A stretch of DNA of 16,988 nt from Parachlamydiales bacterium (GCA_020050175.1 JAGVKY010000036.1:1-16988); one strand, 5' to 3'. Positions 1-7,795 are shown, counted from the first letter of the stretch. Notes: generated from the letters alone by a model not told the origin. Program-made: numbers and translations.

Positions 1-82
1 ATGCAAACGCAAGGGCAACGCAAAAGAGAATGAATAAATGCATATAGAATTCGCGGTTTCCAACGGATTCTAGTAACCTCAT
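1..82 (-). CDS. Start of an unidentified membrane or exported protein, cut by the window edge
   Basis: An ATG at 82-80 on the minus strand opens a frame with no stop down to base 1, giving 27 residues that begin MRLLESVGNREFYMHLF and then turn into a hydrophobic run (FILFCVALAFA). A purine-rich GAGAAAGA lies just before the ATG. A second ATG at 43-41 would leave an N-terminus that is almost entirely hydrophobic, like a signal peptide or first membrane segment. The gene follows sctT by 33 bases on the same strand, so it is probably the next gene of the secretion operon. In Chlamydia trachomatis a small uncharacterised gene also follows sctT. I cannot identify the family from 27 residues. Confidence 0.5.
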   Translation of the reverse strand, partial: MRLLESVGNREFYMHLFILFCVALAFA

Positions 83-115
83 TCTTTCTCAACTAGGAAA
101 TTCTTTAAATCATGT

Positions 116-985
116 TTATTTACGGACGTTTGCACCGAGTTCGATGATGGTTTGTTTAAGGATGTTTTCTTCCAGCTCAGTTTGATGCATGGCTTCCTGG
201 AGGAAGAGGGTCCACCCTAACGCGATAACAACCAGGGGAATTGTCGACTTCAACCCCATTCCTAAAAAGATAATCTGCACCTGAGGGGCTAAACGGTTAG
301 CAATGCCTAAGAAAAAGTCGGTCATCAAGATGATAATGAGCGAGGGGGCAGCAAGCTGCACAGTCAGTGTGACAAAATGATTCAAGAGAGGGATTAGATG
401 CTCAAAGAAAGGGGTGTTCACATGGAAAAAAACCGGTGATAAAAACTTATCAATTGGAATAACTGTAAAGGAGGTATTGATAAGATCGAAGAAGTGGAAC
501 GGCCCTTCGGAAATATAAAATAAATAGATCAAAATATAATTGAAGAAGAGACCCAAAGGAGAGACTTGGTTTTGCATCGAGGGGTCATTCACCATTAAGC
601 TCGCAGATCCCCTTTGGTGGTCAATTAAAGTTCCCACGCTTTGCATCAAAGAAAAGGGAATGCTGACAAAAAAACCTAAAATAAAACCAATTAGAAATTC
701 TTTTGCCGCAAGAAGAAGCATTGTTTCATTGAAAACAAGCTTCGTTGTCACCGACAGCATGATCGTGGGCAAAAAGATGATCAAAAGGCTAATGCCCTCA
801 ATAATTTTTACCGGCATTGGGATGATCTTCGCCCCTAAAAAAGGGGCGCTTGCAATGATCGGAACAATCCTCATAAGAGCCAAAAAGCAAATACCTAAAA
901 GCTCAAACGTTATCTCGTTGAATATAGCTAGGTTGGCAAAGTCAGCTAGGCTATCGCCATTGTATAACTGAGCCCAATCAATCAC
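116..985 (-). CDS. sctT: Type III secretion export-gate protein SctT (CdsT, YscT/FliR family)
   Basis: 289 residues, a usual length for SctT. The protein is strongly hydrophobic, with about six membrane-spanning stretches, and ends in a short polar tail. Family-like features include LMRIVPIIASAPFLG near residues 37-51 and the NRLAPQVQIIFLGMGLKS segment around residues 230-247. SctT is one of the three export-gate subunits, with SctR and SctS, and in the better-studied systems forms the upper part of the helical gate that admits unfolded substrates. The start is GTG at 985-983, which overlaps the TGA of sctS (GTGA, four bases), so translation is very likely coupled to sctS. GGGG six bases before the GTG could serve as a ribosome site. 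It is the last clearly identifiable T3SS gene of the operon. Confidence 0.93.
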   Translation of the reverse strand: MIDWAQLYNGDSLADFANLAIFNEITFELLGICFLALMRIVPIIASAPFLGAKIIPMPVKIIEGISLLIIFLPTIMLSVTTKLVFNETMLLLAAKEFLIGFILGFFVSIPFSLMQSVGTLIDHQRGSASLMVNDPSMQNQVSPLGLFFNYILIYLFYISEGPFHFFDLINTSFTVIPIDKFLSPVFFHVNTPFFEHLIPLLNHFVTLTVQLAAPSLIIILMTDFFLGIANRLAPQVQIIFLGMGLKSTIPLVVIALGWTLFLQEAMHQTELEENILKQTIIELGANVRK

Positions 986-1254
986 CTCTGGCCCCAGAGA
1001 TAGAAATGCTCAAAGATTTGAGCTGAAAAATTTAAAATCTGACCGCCTAGCCATCCTCCCATCAACATCAGAACAAGGGTGACCGCTACTAGCTTAATCG
1101 TAGAGGCTAAGGTTTGCTCTTGGATTTGAGTTGCCGCCTGGAAAATGGCAACAACGAGACCAAAGACTAAACTGATCAGAACAGGGGGCGCTGATAATAG
1201 GAGAATCATGAGGAGCGCCTGATAAGCGAGCTGAACAAGCTGTGTCTGAAACAT
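982..1254 (-). CDS. sctS: Type III secretion export-gate protein SctS (CdsS, YscS/FliQ family)
   Basis: 90 residues with two long hydrophobic helices (about residues 13-39 and 50-78) joined by a short polar turn, TQIQEQTL, which is characteristic of FliQ/SctS. Several copies of SctS are known to wrap around the SctR/SctT core in the export gate. The ATG at 1254-1252 is preceded by TAGGGA with a four-base gap, a good ribosome site. The gene begins six bases after the stop of sctR and ends inside the GTG start of sctT, so it sits in the middle of a coupled operon. Length and motif match the family, and nothing looks damaged. Confidence 0.93.
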   Translation of the reverse strand: MFQTQLVQLAYQALLMILLLSAPPVLISLVFGLVVAIFQAATQIQEQTLASTIKLVAVTLVLMLMGGWLGGQILNFSAQIFEHFYLWGQR

Positions 1255-1260
1255 TAATCC

Positions 1261-2139
1261 CTACTTAAATGTTTGTACGAGCCCTTCGATCAATAGCGTC
1301 CACCCATCCAACATCACAAGGAGGAAGAGTTTAAGAGGCATCGAAATGGTCACAGGGGAAAGCATCATCATCCCCATGGCAAGCAAAATATTTGAAACGA
1401 CCATGTCGATAACGAAAAAGGGGATGTAGATCAAAACACCGATTTCAAAAGCATCTTTCAGCTGACTTGTAATATAGGCCGGTACTAAAACGATAAAGTC
1501 ATTTGGAGTGACAGAAGTCCTAATATGTTCAGGCAAGTTACGGTAAATCATCCTAAAGAAAAGGCGCTGGTGCTTCACCAAGCTATTATCTTTGATATAC
1601 TCTTTGAGAGGCAGAGTAGCGGCTTCGGCTATTTTAATGATGTAACCGGGACTATCTCTAGATACTAAGGAATCGGGCATCTGTGAAGACATGATCACAG
1701 GTTGAGCAACCTCATACATTCTCGCCGCAGTTGGGTACATAATAAACAAGCTCATCAGAACAGCTATGCCGTTAATGATCATGTTAGGCGGAGAGTTTTG
1801 CACTCCAAGAGCGGTCCTTAAAAGGGACAATACGACAACAAATTTAAGGAATGGAGAGAGGAGCATCACGATGAATGGCAACAAGGCCATTCCAGTGATA
1901 GAAACCGCTTGAAGGATAAGCGAAGGACGCTCTACGTTTAATACATCATCATTAACAGGTTGTGTTGCTTTTGCCGCTTTGGAGGCAGGAGTTTCTTTCT
2001 GAGAGGTGACTGAGCGGGATCTTGGAGCCTGAGGCAGAGAATTAATAATCTCTGCAGGAGCTGGCTCATTAGCTGCCCAAAGTGGGACGCCAGAAAAAAG
2101 AACGGAAAAAAGTAAAATTTTTGCAACTGATTTGATCAA
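1261..2139 (-). CDS. sctR: Type III secretion export-gate protein SctR (CdsR, YscR/FliP family) with signal peptide
   Basis: 292 residues, longer than the roughly 220 of Yersinia YscR because of an added N-terminus. Residues 1-23 look like a cleavable signal peptide (hydrophobic core LLFSVLFSGVPLWA). A polar Pro/Ala/Ser/Thr-rich linker runs to about residue 75, and the FliP/SctR core follows. Core signatures include LLPFIVMLLSPFLKFVVVLSLLRTALG near 86-112, then NSPPNMIINGIA, and the C-terminal FFVIDMVVSNILLAMGMMMLSP. SctR forms the pentameric core of the export gate. The start is TTG at 2139-2137, directly after the TAG of sctL and in the same frame. No start further upstream is possible without crossing that stop, and GAAGGG lies six bases before the TTG. 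The first internal ATG would remove the signal peptide, so TTG is preferred. Confidence 0.92.
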   Translation of the reverse strand: MIKSVAKILLFSVLFSGVPLWAANEPAPAEIINSLPQAPRSRSVTSQKETPASKAAKATQPVNDDVLNVERPSLILQAVSITGMALLPFIVMLLSPFLKFVVVLSLLRTALGVQNSPPNMIINGIAVLMSLFIMYPTAARMYEVAQPVIMSSQMPDSLVSRDSPGYIIKIAEAATLPLKEYIKDNSLVKHQRLFFRMIYRNLPEHIRTSVTPNDFIVLVPAYITSQLKDAFEIGVLIYIPFFVIDMVVSNILLAMGMMMLSPVTISMPLKLFLLVMLDGWTLLIEGLVQTFK

Positions 2140-2763
2140 CTACTTCCCTTCTACTTTGAAAGCTTTTTCTATACGGGCCCACTGATTATCGATCGTCGCG
2201 TTGATGATCCCAGCTTCAGTTTCGATGATAACTCCCCCCCTTTTCACATCCTCACGAAAACGGACGGAGAAGACCTCTAAATGTTCCAACTTTTCTTTTA
2301 AACTATCGCGTGCTTTGTCGAGAAGGTCATAATCTTCTTTGCTCACATAAATTGTAATTTTTTTATGTTGAGCAACCGCTTTTAGGTGATTTTTAACAAT
2401 ATCGACAATGATGTCGGGATGTATTTCAAACTCTTTAGAAACAACTTTTTGCGCAGCTTTTAATGCAACGGGGACAATCTGTTTTTCCATATCAGAACGG
2501 ACTTTCTGAATCTCTTCTTCAAGTTTATTAATGTGCTCTAACCATTTTTGATACCCTTCCTGAAAACCTTCATGCAAGGCCTTTTCGCGCTCTGTTTCGA
2601 TTTGCTTTGTAGCTTCTATCTTATACCGCTCACCCTCTTCTTTGATCTTAGTGATTAGGTTTTTACCTTCGAGGAGTGTTGTAGTGAGCTCTTTTTTAAG
2701 GATTTTTTTACCAAGAGGCGGCGCTACTTTTCCCCCTTCTAACAATGTCAAAAGATTATCCAC
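2140..2763 (-). CDS. sctL: Type III secretion stator protein SctL (CdsL, YscL/HrpE/FliH family)
   Basis: 207 residues, soluble and highly charged. The first 30 or so residues are mixed. Residues about 30-95 are rich in Lys, Glu and Gln with spaced hydrophobics, suggesting a long coiled coil. The C-terminal half holds the FliH/V-ATPase-E-like fold, with IVDIVKNHLKAVAQHKKITIYVS and the closing RGGVIIETEAGIINATIDNQW, which is well conserved in this family. SctL links the ATPase SctN to the cytoplasmic sorting platform and restrains its activity. The start is GTG at 2763-2761, overlapping the end of the upstream gene by eight bases, with GAGGG three bases before it. The TAG stop abuts the TTG of sctR in the same frame. 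The identification rests on motif, length and operon position. Confidence 0.9.
   Translation of the reverse strand: MDNLLTLLEGGKVAPPLGKKILKKELTTTLLEGKNLITKIKEEGERYKIEATKQIETEREKALHEGFQEGYQKWLEHINKLEEEIQKVRSDMEKQIVPVALKAAQKVVSKEFEIHPDIIVDIVKNHLKAVAQHKKITIYVSKEDYDLLDKARDSLKEKLEHLEVFSVRFREDVKRGGVIIETEAGIINATIDNQWARIEKAFKVEGK
2146..2151 (-). promoter_or_regulatory. Ribosome binding site that decides the TTG start of sctR
   Basis: GAAGGG on the minus strand lies inside the last codons of sctL, six bases before the TTG at 2139. It is the only purine-rich site near the only usable start codon between the sctL stop and the sctR signal peptide, and therefore supports TTG initiation. Confidence 0.5.
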
Positions 2764-3529
2764 GGTCCCTCTTCTGGTTAGAAAGATACTTCATCACGGT
2801 GAACAAAAGGCTTTTTGGGTCTTTCGCTAAAAACTCTTCTGAGCCTTCGAGTAAAACTTTACCTCTTCCTCTATCTAATAAACGAGAAAGATAAAAGCGG
2901 AACGACTCCCCTTCATCTGCAATTCCTTGGAAAAGGAGAAAAATCCCAAAACGGTGGAGGGTTTTCTCCAGATCCGCCGCACTCCCTTGCCAGCTCGAAA
3001 TATTAAAATGAGGGAGCGACCCTAAGTCGGGCGTTAAAAGAGAATGTTTTAAAAGGCCCCTCCCTGTCTCTGACAAAAGGCCATAGAAACTCACAAGACG
3101 CTTTTTATCCACGATCTTCTTGATTTGAGGGGCAAGAAGAGGAAGAGGTAGGAGCGAAATAATTTCTACAAGATCATCTTTGGAATAGGTCAGTAGTGAG
3201 AAGAAGGGACTTTTAGACAAAAGAGGGAAAGGAGTTTGCTTCCCGAAACCCAAAACTTTAGCTAACTTACTACGGTAAAGCTCGCCTAAGGATGAACTCT
3301 TTACATTCAATTTTTCAGCAACAGTTGTTGGCAGGGCTGTCGATAAGAGATTTTTCTCTAGCGGCTTTTGAGAAGATAGGACCTCCTCAAACCAGGAATA
3401 ATGGACCCTTTCTAAAAACTTTTCAGGGGAGCGAAAAAGTTCTTCGGGAGCAAGAGCTCCTTCTATTTTTTTAGGAAACCTTTGCTGGAGTGCGGAGAAA
3501 AAAAGTTCTGGAAGTGAGGAAGATGTCAT
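2756..3529 (-). CDS. Uncharacterised T3SS operon protein in the sctK position (CT560-like)
   Basis: 257 residues, soluble, rich in Leu, Phe, Ser and Lys, with no signal peptide or clear membrane segment. I see no motif that identifies it from sequence alone. Its place between sctJ and sctL is where many systems carry sctK, the adaptor of the cytoplasmic sorting platform, and C. trachomatis has an uncharacterised gene (CT560, from memory) in the same place. A SctK-like role binding SctL and SctQ is therefore an inference from position only. The ATG at 3529-3527 is preceded by GAGGG, nine bases away, which overlaps the end of sctJ. The gene begins five bases after the sctJ stop, and its 3' end overlaps sctL by eight bases, so it is part of the coupled operon. 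Confidence 0.75.
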   Translation of the reverse strand: MTSSSLPELFFSALQQRFPKKIEGALAPEELFRSPEKFLERVHYSWFEEVLSSQKPLEKNLLSTALPTTVAEKLNVKSSSLGELYRSKLAKVLGFGKQTPFPLLSKSPFFSLLTYSKDDLVEIISLLPLPLLAPQIKKIVDKKRLVSFYGLLSETGRGLLKHSLLTPDLGSLPHFNISSWQGSAADLEKTLHRFGIFLLFQGIADEGESFRFYLSRLLDRGRGKVLLEGSEEFLAKDPKSLLFTVMKYLSNQKRDRG

Positions 3530-3534
3530 ACATT

Positions 3535-4497
3535 TTATCCCTCACCCTTAGGCTTCTCCTCTGTCTTCACTTCGGGAGGCGCCTCCACATTTGCACCTTC
3601 TTTCACCTCTTCGTTAGTCGAAGGAACAACAGGTGGATGAGCATCCTCTAACTTTAAGGGAGAAAAGGAAAAGAGGGCAGGTAATCCCCCGGCATTTTTG
3701 ATGATCGTATGAAATTTCCAAAAACTCCAGGCCAAAAGCATGAGTAAAAGAGAAAGAAGGATCAGGAAGGAAAAAAAGATAATCTGAAAACGCCTGACCG
3801 ATTCTGGAGCAAGCAAGACGGACCAAATGGAAACTAGTTGAGGCTTATTCGATGACTCTGGGGATAGATTAGTAAAACGGGCGCGATCCCCAATGACGGT
3901 GACATTATCAAAAGAGAGCCCAGTGATGCTACTCGCCACAAGTCTCCGAATCTTGGTGATCATATGAGAGTTTGGGTCATCCAGAATGCCCGAATGCTTG
4001 ACGTAGACAGAGGCTGTGGTTTGACCAACATTTTTCTCGGGATTGAGAGGATCTTCTTCAGGAAAGGAGAGGATCACATCAGTATCTAAAACTCCGTCGA
4101 TTTTTCGAATGGTGTTAGCAACATCTTGAGCAAGCCCTCTTTGATAACGGATCTTTTCTTCCAGTTGAGAAGGGACAAGGCCGCCCCCTGCAAAAATTTG
4201 CAAAAGCGATTCGCCTCTTTTTCTGGGGAGCCCAGCTATGTTGAGCATGGCCATCGCTTCTGTTGATCTAGCTGCAGGGACCTGGATGTCGTAGAGCTGA
4301 ATTTTTGGACCGCCGCCCCCTGTTGCGGCTGCAGCAGCAGCTTTAGTGCTCTGAATCCCTTTATTGGAAAGGAAAACAATGATCTCATTGGCTTCCCTTT
4401 CATCCAAACCATTCACGATTGTCTTTTGCGAAGAGCAACCGGTCAAAACTAAGGAGAAAAGAAAAAGGAGTAATACGAATCTATTCATTGTTCCCAT
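3535..4497 (-). CDS. sctJ: Type III secretion inner-ring lipoprotein SctJ (CdsJ, YscJ/PrgK family)
   Basis: 320 residues. The N-terminus is a lipoprotein signal with a lipobox LTGC and acceptor Cys21, so the mature protein is lipid-anchored on the periplasmic side. The two periplasmic ring-building domains follow: a first one around residues 27-90 containing LDEREANEIIVFLSNKGI, and a second around 115-205 with RYQRGLAQDVANTIRKIDGV and VLDTDVILSFPEE. A transmembrane helix (about 237-262) and a polar, Pro/Glu-rich cytoplasmic tail come last. SctJ forms the inner ring of the basal body with SctD. A low-complexity Ala/Gly stretch at 53-63 sits in the first ring domain. The start could be M1 (4497) or M4 (4488). 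M1 is used here, but M4 also leaves a complete lipoprotein signal. This is the first gene of the T3SS operon in this window. Confidence 0.94.
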   Translation of the reverse strand: MGTMNRFVLLLFLFSLVLTGCSSQKTIVNGLDEREANEIIVFLSNKGIQSTKAAAAAATGGGGPKIQLYDIQVPAARSTEAMAMLNIAGLPRKRGESLLQIFAGGGLVPSQLEEKIRYQRGLAQDVANTIRKIDGVLDTDVILSFPEEDPLNPEKNVGQTTASVYVKHSGILDDPNSHMITKIRRLVASSITGLSFDNVTVIGDRARFTNLSPESSNKPQLVSIWSVLLAPESVRRFQIIFFSFLILLSLLLMLLAWSFWKFHTIIKNAGGLPALFSFSPLKLEDAHPPVVPSTNEEVKEGANVEAPPEVKTEEKPKGEG

Positions 4498-4505
4498 AAT
4501 TCGAA

Positions 4506-4535
4506 CTGATATGAAATTAGGTACTATTTGTGCAA
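4506..4535 (-). promoter_or_regulatory. Weak candidate promoter for the sctJ operon
   Basis: In the 85-base spacer between nqrA and sctJ, TTGCAC (4535-4530) is followed after 18 bases by TATCAG (4511-4506), reading toward sctJ. Both boxes are imperfect and transcription would start at about 4499, almost at the M1 codon. That fits initiation at M4 (4488) somewhat better. This is only a pattern match. Confidence 0.2.
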
Positions 4536-4582
4536 GCTGTGCCTTATTAAATTGAGAAAGGCAGGTTTGTAGTCTGATAGAG

Positions 4583-5965
4583 TTATAGATGATCTGTCAC
4601 CTCAGCTGCATGACGCTTAAGACCTTTTCTGACAATTTCGATCATTTCTATTTTAGAAGGGCAAACAAATGTCGGTAGAGCAAAATCTTCAGGAGCAACT
4701 TCTAAAAGGCCAAGTTTTTCAGCCTCTTCATAGTCTTCTGCAAGAACTGACTTCACTAAGAGCATGGGGTTGATAGGGAGAGGAACCACTTTTTCATAGG
4801 GCGATCCAATAATAAAAGCTCTTCTTTCCCCATGTTGGTTCGTATCAAAAGAAAACAGTTTTCCTTTTAAAAACCCTGATAAATAGGCTTTGCTTGCGGT
4901 GAATTTATCATACCCTAAACGGAAAAAATGTAAGATTTCCCGTTTTTTTCTTTCAGGAATAAGAGAAAGAGTGTGGTGATAAAATCCAAGGTACCCTTCC
5001 AACGGGACTTTATGCCCTGTCAAGGGATCTCCAGAAATGAGGCGTGTATCTTCGGTTGACAATCGCCCTTCGACCAAAGCGGCAATGGGAGAACCAAGCC
5101 TGCCTCTTATGTACCCGGTTCGTCCGGGCATCACCCCCTCGCCGCCGATGGAGAGCACTCGCTCAGTAAAAAATTCCCCTTTAGCCACTAAGAATCCAAG
5201 CGCAATAACTTCAGGAACTCCTAGAGTCCAAACAACTTCTTCTGCGGTGTGGATCGGCGAAATCCTATTGATATGAGTAGAAGCAAGTCCTGCAGGGTGC
5301 GGTCCTTCCGCTGTGTGAAGTTCAACCCCTTTGGCATTTAAAAAGGCATTGGAGGAGCTCCCCTTTTGCATGACAAGATGAACTTTTCCTTGAGTGAGCT
5401 TGGTTAAAGTCTCTAATCCCTTTTGGAATTCCTCTTCGCAACCTTTGACCTGAAGCTCTGCAGGAGGTGCAAAAGGAGCACTATTAAAGGCAGAGATAAA
5501 AATAGCCCTCGGCACTTTTCTTGGATCGGCTAAAAGATCAAAAGGGCGTTGGCGAATGAAAGGGAGAAGCCCCCCTTTGCTAATCCTCTCGATCAACTCT
5601 TCCCTAGAAGCCACCAATGGATCAAGTGGGTGAAATAAAGTCTTTTCTTCTTCACCCTCTACACGGATCGGTATAGCCAAAAGACGTCTTTTGAGGCCCC
5701 TCTCCACCTCTTCAACGATTCCCCCCGCAGGAGATACAAAGAGACGATCTGGAAGGGCCTTATCGAAGGCGAGAGGATCTCCGATCTTCACTCTGTCGCC
5801 AGGACGAACTAAAAGTCTAAATTTTTTATCATCAAAGGGGGATAAATCAAGCGCGAAACGATCTGGAAAAATTGCTCTTCCATTGACTTCAAGAGGTTTT
5901 ACTTCTCCAGAGGGAGCCCCTTTAATGGGGACATCAAGCCCTTTTTTGACTTTTATCGCAACCAT
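4583..5965 (-). CDS. nqrA: Na(+)-translocating NADH:quinone reductase subunit A (NqrA)
   Basis: 460 residues, close to the size of chlamydial and gammaproteobacterial NqrA. The N-terminus reads KVKKGLDVPIKGAPSG, the typical opening of NqrA. It is followed by a barrel-sandwich-like segment with PGDRVKIGDPLAFDK and VSPAGGIVEEVERG (about 55-90). The centre has AEGPHPAGLASTHINRISPI (about 220-240), and the C-terminal part has LSGFLKGKLFSFDTNQHGERRAF. NqrA is the membrane-associated soluble subunit of Na+-NQR, which oxidises NADH, reduces quinone and pumps sodium. The other subunits are not in this window, so the gene stands apart from nqrB-F, as I recall also being the case in Chlamydia. It ends 85 bases before sctJ on the same strand. 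The ATG at 5965 has no clear ribosome site. Confidence 0.93.
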   Translation of the reverse strand: MVAIKVKKGLDVPIKGAPSGEVKPLEVNGRAIFPDRFALDLSPFDDKKFRLLVRPGDRVKIGDPLAFDKALPDRLFVSPAGGIVEEVERGLKRRLLAIPIRVEGEEEKTLFHPLDPLVASREELIERISKGGLLPFIRQRPFDLLADPRKVPRAIFISAFNSAPFAPPAELQVKGCEEEFQKGLETLTKLTQGKVHLVMQKGSSSNAFLNAKGVELHTAEGPHPAGLASTHINRISPIHTAEEVVWTLGVPEVIALGFLVAKGEFFTERVLSIGGEGVMPGRTGYIRGRLGSPIAALVEGRLSTEDTRLISGDPLTGHKVPLEGYLGFYHHTLSLIPERKKREILHFFRLGYDKFTASKAYLSGFLKGKLFSFDTNQHGERRAFIIGSPYEKVVPLPINPMLLVKSVLAEDYEEAEKLGLLEVAPEDFALPTFVCPSKIEMIEIVRKGLKRHAAEVTDHL

Positions 5966-6091
5966 ACGAAAGAAATTACTACATTTTGTCTATAAACTCG
6001 ATGGCTTTTAACAGTTGGTCCTAATCGTCTAAGAAATAAGAGAGCGAACAGACCTAGTTGGCTTGGTCAATATTCACCTTTAATTTCATCA

Positions 6092-6376
6092 TCACGAATA
6101 GGGAAGGATAGTCGCTGTCCCTTTGACTTTATACCCCTCTTTTATTAGATAGGCTTCGCAAGTGTCCCAAAATTTTCCCCCTACAGGTAATAGATCGATG
6201 GGTTTGACATACGATTCGATTGTACCAACAGTGTATTTACCCGCTAATAGCATCCACCCCTCATCTAAAGGCTCTTTCGTCAAGGCAGAGGAAAGAGTCG
6301 AAAGGGAGTATGTTTCCAGATTTTGCTGAGTTGCGATCGTCGCTAAAAGACTCTTTATATAGGTCTTAATCGTCTG
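6092..6376 (-). pseudogene. Open frame continuing the upstream 451-residue gene past its TAG stop
   Basis: Directly after the TAG (6379-6377) of the 451-residue gene, the same frame stays open for 94 codons to a TGA at 6094-6092. The translation looks protein-like and includes LDEGWMLLAGKYTVGTIESY and FWDTCEAYLIKEGYKVKG. It contains no ATG or GTG; the only usual start codon is TTG at 6283-6281, which would give 63 residues. Three readings are possible: a nonsense mutation that split a gene of about 545 codons, regulated or occasional readthrough of TAG, or a separate small gene starting at TTG. I favour a split gene because the frame is shared and the 31 codons between TAG and TTG are also free of stops. 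I recognise no domain in it. Confidence 0.45.
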
Positions 6377-7732
6377 CTAACGGGCCTTCGCTTCGACACC
6401 CTCATTACCGCCTTCAACAGTGTCCATTAAAACTCTATCGGCTTCTTCTTTTAAAGTTTTATAGGCCGCAACACAATTTTGATGAGTTTTTCTCGCTAGT
6501 AGAAAAAGAATTCTAAAAGGTTCTGTACAGGGATAAGTGGGGACTCTAACCCCAGGAGAGCCATAATCAGCGGTAATTTGACGAAGGGCCTCAAGCATCA
6601 CTTTGGCCAGCCATCGAGTTGCGACAATCTCTCTTAAATAGACCTCAAGACGATAAATCAAGTCTTCATAGGGTGTAATCAATGCCAACCCGTAAGGATC
6701 CTTAAATTCGCAATCCATCCTGACGGCACTCATCCAGCCATGGAAAGAATCAGAAACAGGAGTTTTTTCCCACCCCTCCTTGCAAAGCAATATTCTATTG
6801 GGAAAAATTTCAGTAAAAGGGATCAATGAAACATCTTGTTCCTTGGGAGGGGCAAGAGGGTGAGGCTTAACGATCACAAATTCACCATTATCATCATCAT
6901 CAGTTAAAGAAACGGCTTGTGAAAATGGTGTAAACCAAATATCAGGAGAGGTTTCGGGAGGAAAAAAATCATTTACCAACCCCTCTTGAAGAGTGTTGAT
7001 CGAGATCTGTTGTTGATGCTGAACAGCTAGAAGAAAGTATTTGAGCAGATGCCTTTGCGATTTAGCTCTTGACAAGGCCTCTGATTGTAAATTGACTCCT
7101 ATCACTCTTCGGAGATCCATACTTGAATAGAGTGGATCTGTATTTGTGATGGGAATTGTATTGTTACGGATAGTTTCATTTAAATTGAGGTCAACTTCAT
7201 GAATTAGCCCTGAGATCTCCTTCCAATCACTTAGAAGGTTTTCATGGACCTTTCTGGACATCAAACAAAGAGGACGAAAAGTAATCGAGTAGCGAAAATC
7301 GGATGGGGCTCCCTCTTGGCATAAAGCTCTCCAACTATTTGAAGCAACTTTAGACACGTAATGATTGGACACCAGTCCCGCTAAGTGGTAAGCGAGTTTC
7401 AAGTTCAACTCATCTGCTTTATCAATTAAGGGAAGCGAGAACTCGTTTTTTTCGCCGCAATCAAAAGAAAAGGGATTTGTCCACCCTTTGAAAGTATCGG
7501 CTACCTTTGTGTAAAACCATCCCTCTTTACCTAGTTCTGCGGGGGCCAGAAATACACTATTTAGGTCATACACTTTTTGAGGATGTATCGGTAAAGGATC
7601 CCCCTCAGGTACAAACTCAGAATCTATATCATCAGTAAAAAATCCTTCAGGGGCATAATAGGTAAAACCATTATGTGGAAGGTAAAAAACAGATACATTC
7701 GGACTTGCGGGTCGATTGACGGGTGTAGACAT
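6377..7732 (-). CDS. Protein of unknown function with an internal duplication
   Basis: 451 residues, soluble, with no signal peptide or membrane helix. I do not recognise the family. The sequence holds two diverged copies of one unit of about 140-150 residues. Copy 1 (about 33-172) and copy 2 (about 277-430) share, in order: an acidic TDD-D-EF start, KEGW (69-72 and 318-321), FKGW / FHGW (81-84 and 330-333), FDC / MDC (90-92 and 339-341), a long amphipathic helix, and a closing block, PLCLMSRKVHEN / PFRILFLLARKTHQN (154-165 and 405-419). A Gln-rich linker (QHQQQ, 238-242) lies between them. ATG at 7732 follows GAGG by six bases. The gene lies between nth and nqrA on the same strand. Its reading frame stays open beyond the TAG stop (see 6092-6376), so the true product may once have been longer. 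A lineage-specific protein, possibly a secreted effector, is conceivable but unproven. Confidence 0.8.
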   Translation of the reverse strand: MSTPVNRPASPNVSVFYLPHNGFTYYAPEGFFTDDIDSEFVPEGDPLPIHPQKVYDLNSVFLAPAELGKEGWFYTKVADTFKGWTNPFSFDCGEKNEFSLPLIDKADELNLKLAYHLAGLVSNHYVSKVASNSWRALCQEGAPSDFRYSITFRPLCLMSRKVHENLLSDWKEISGLIHEVDLNLNETIRNNTIPITNTDPLYSSMDLRRVIGVNLQSEALSRAKSQRHLLKYFLLAVQHQQQISINTLQEGLVNDFFPPETSPDIWFTPFSQAVSLTDDDDNGEFVIVKPHPLAPPKEQDVSLIPFTEIFPNRILLCKEGWEKTPVSDSFHGWMSAVRMDCEFKDPYGLALITPYEDLIYRLEVYLREIVATRWLAKVMLEALRQITADYGSPGVRVPTYPCTEPFRILFLLARKTHQNCVAAYKTLKEEADRVLMDTVEGGNEGVEAKAR

Positions 7733-7795
7733 GCTTAACCTCGCACGATAGTCTCAAAAGATCAGAGCAAAAAATCAAGGTGTTTTAAAAAGTCT

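Noticed and set aside
540..971. 143-codon open frame on the plus strand opposite sctT
   Set aside because: It is antisense to a strongly conserved membrane gene and has a Lys/Ile/Ser-rich composition expected from reading that gene backward.
6301..6376. Third copy of the repeat domain in the frame after the TAG
   Set aside because: Only an EGW tripeptide resembles the repeats; the remaining order of landmarks is missing.
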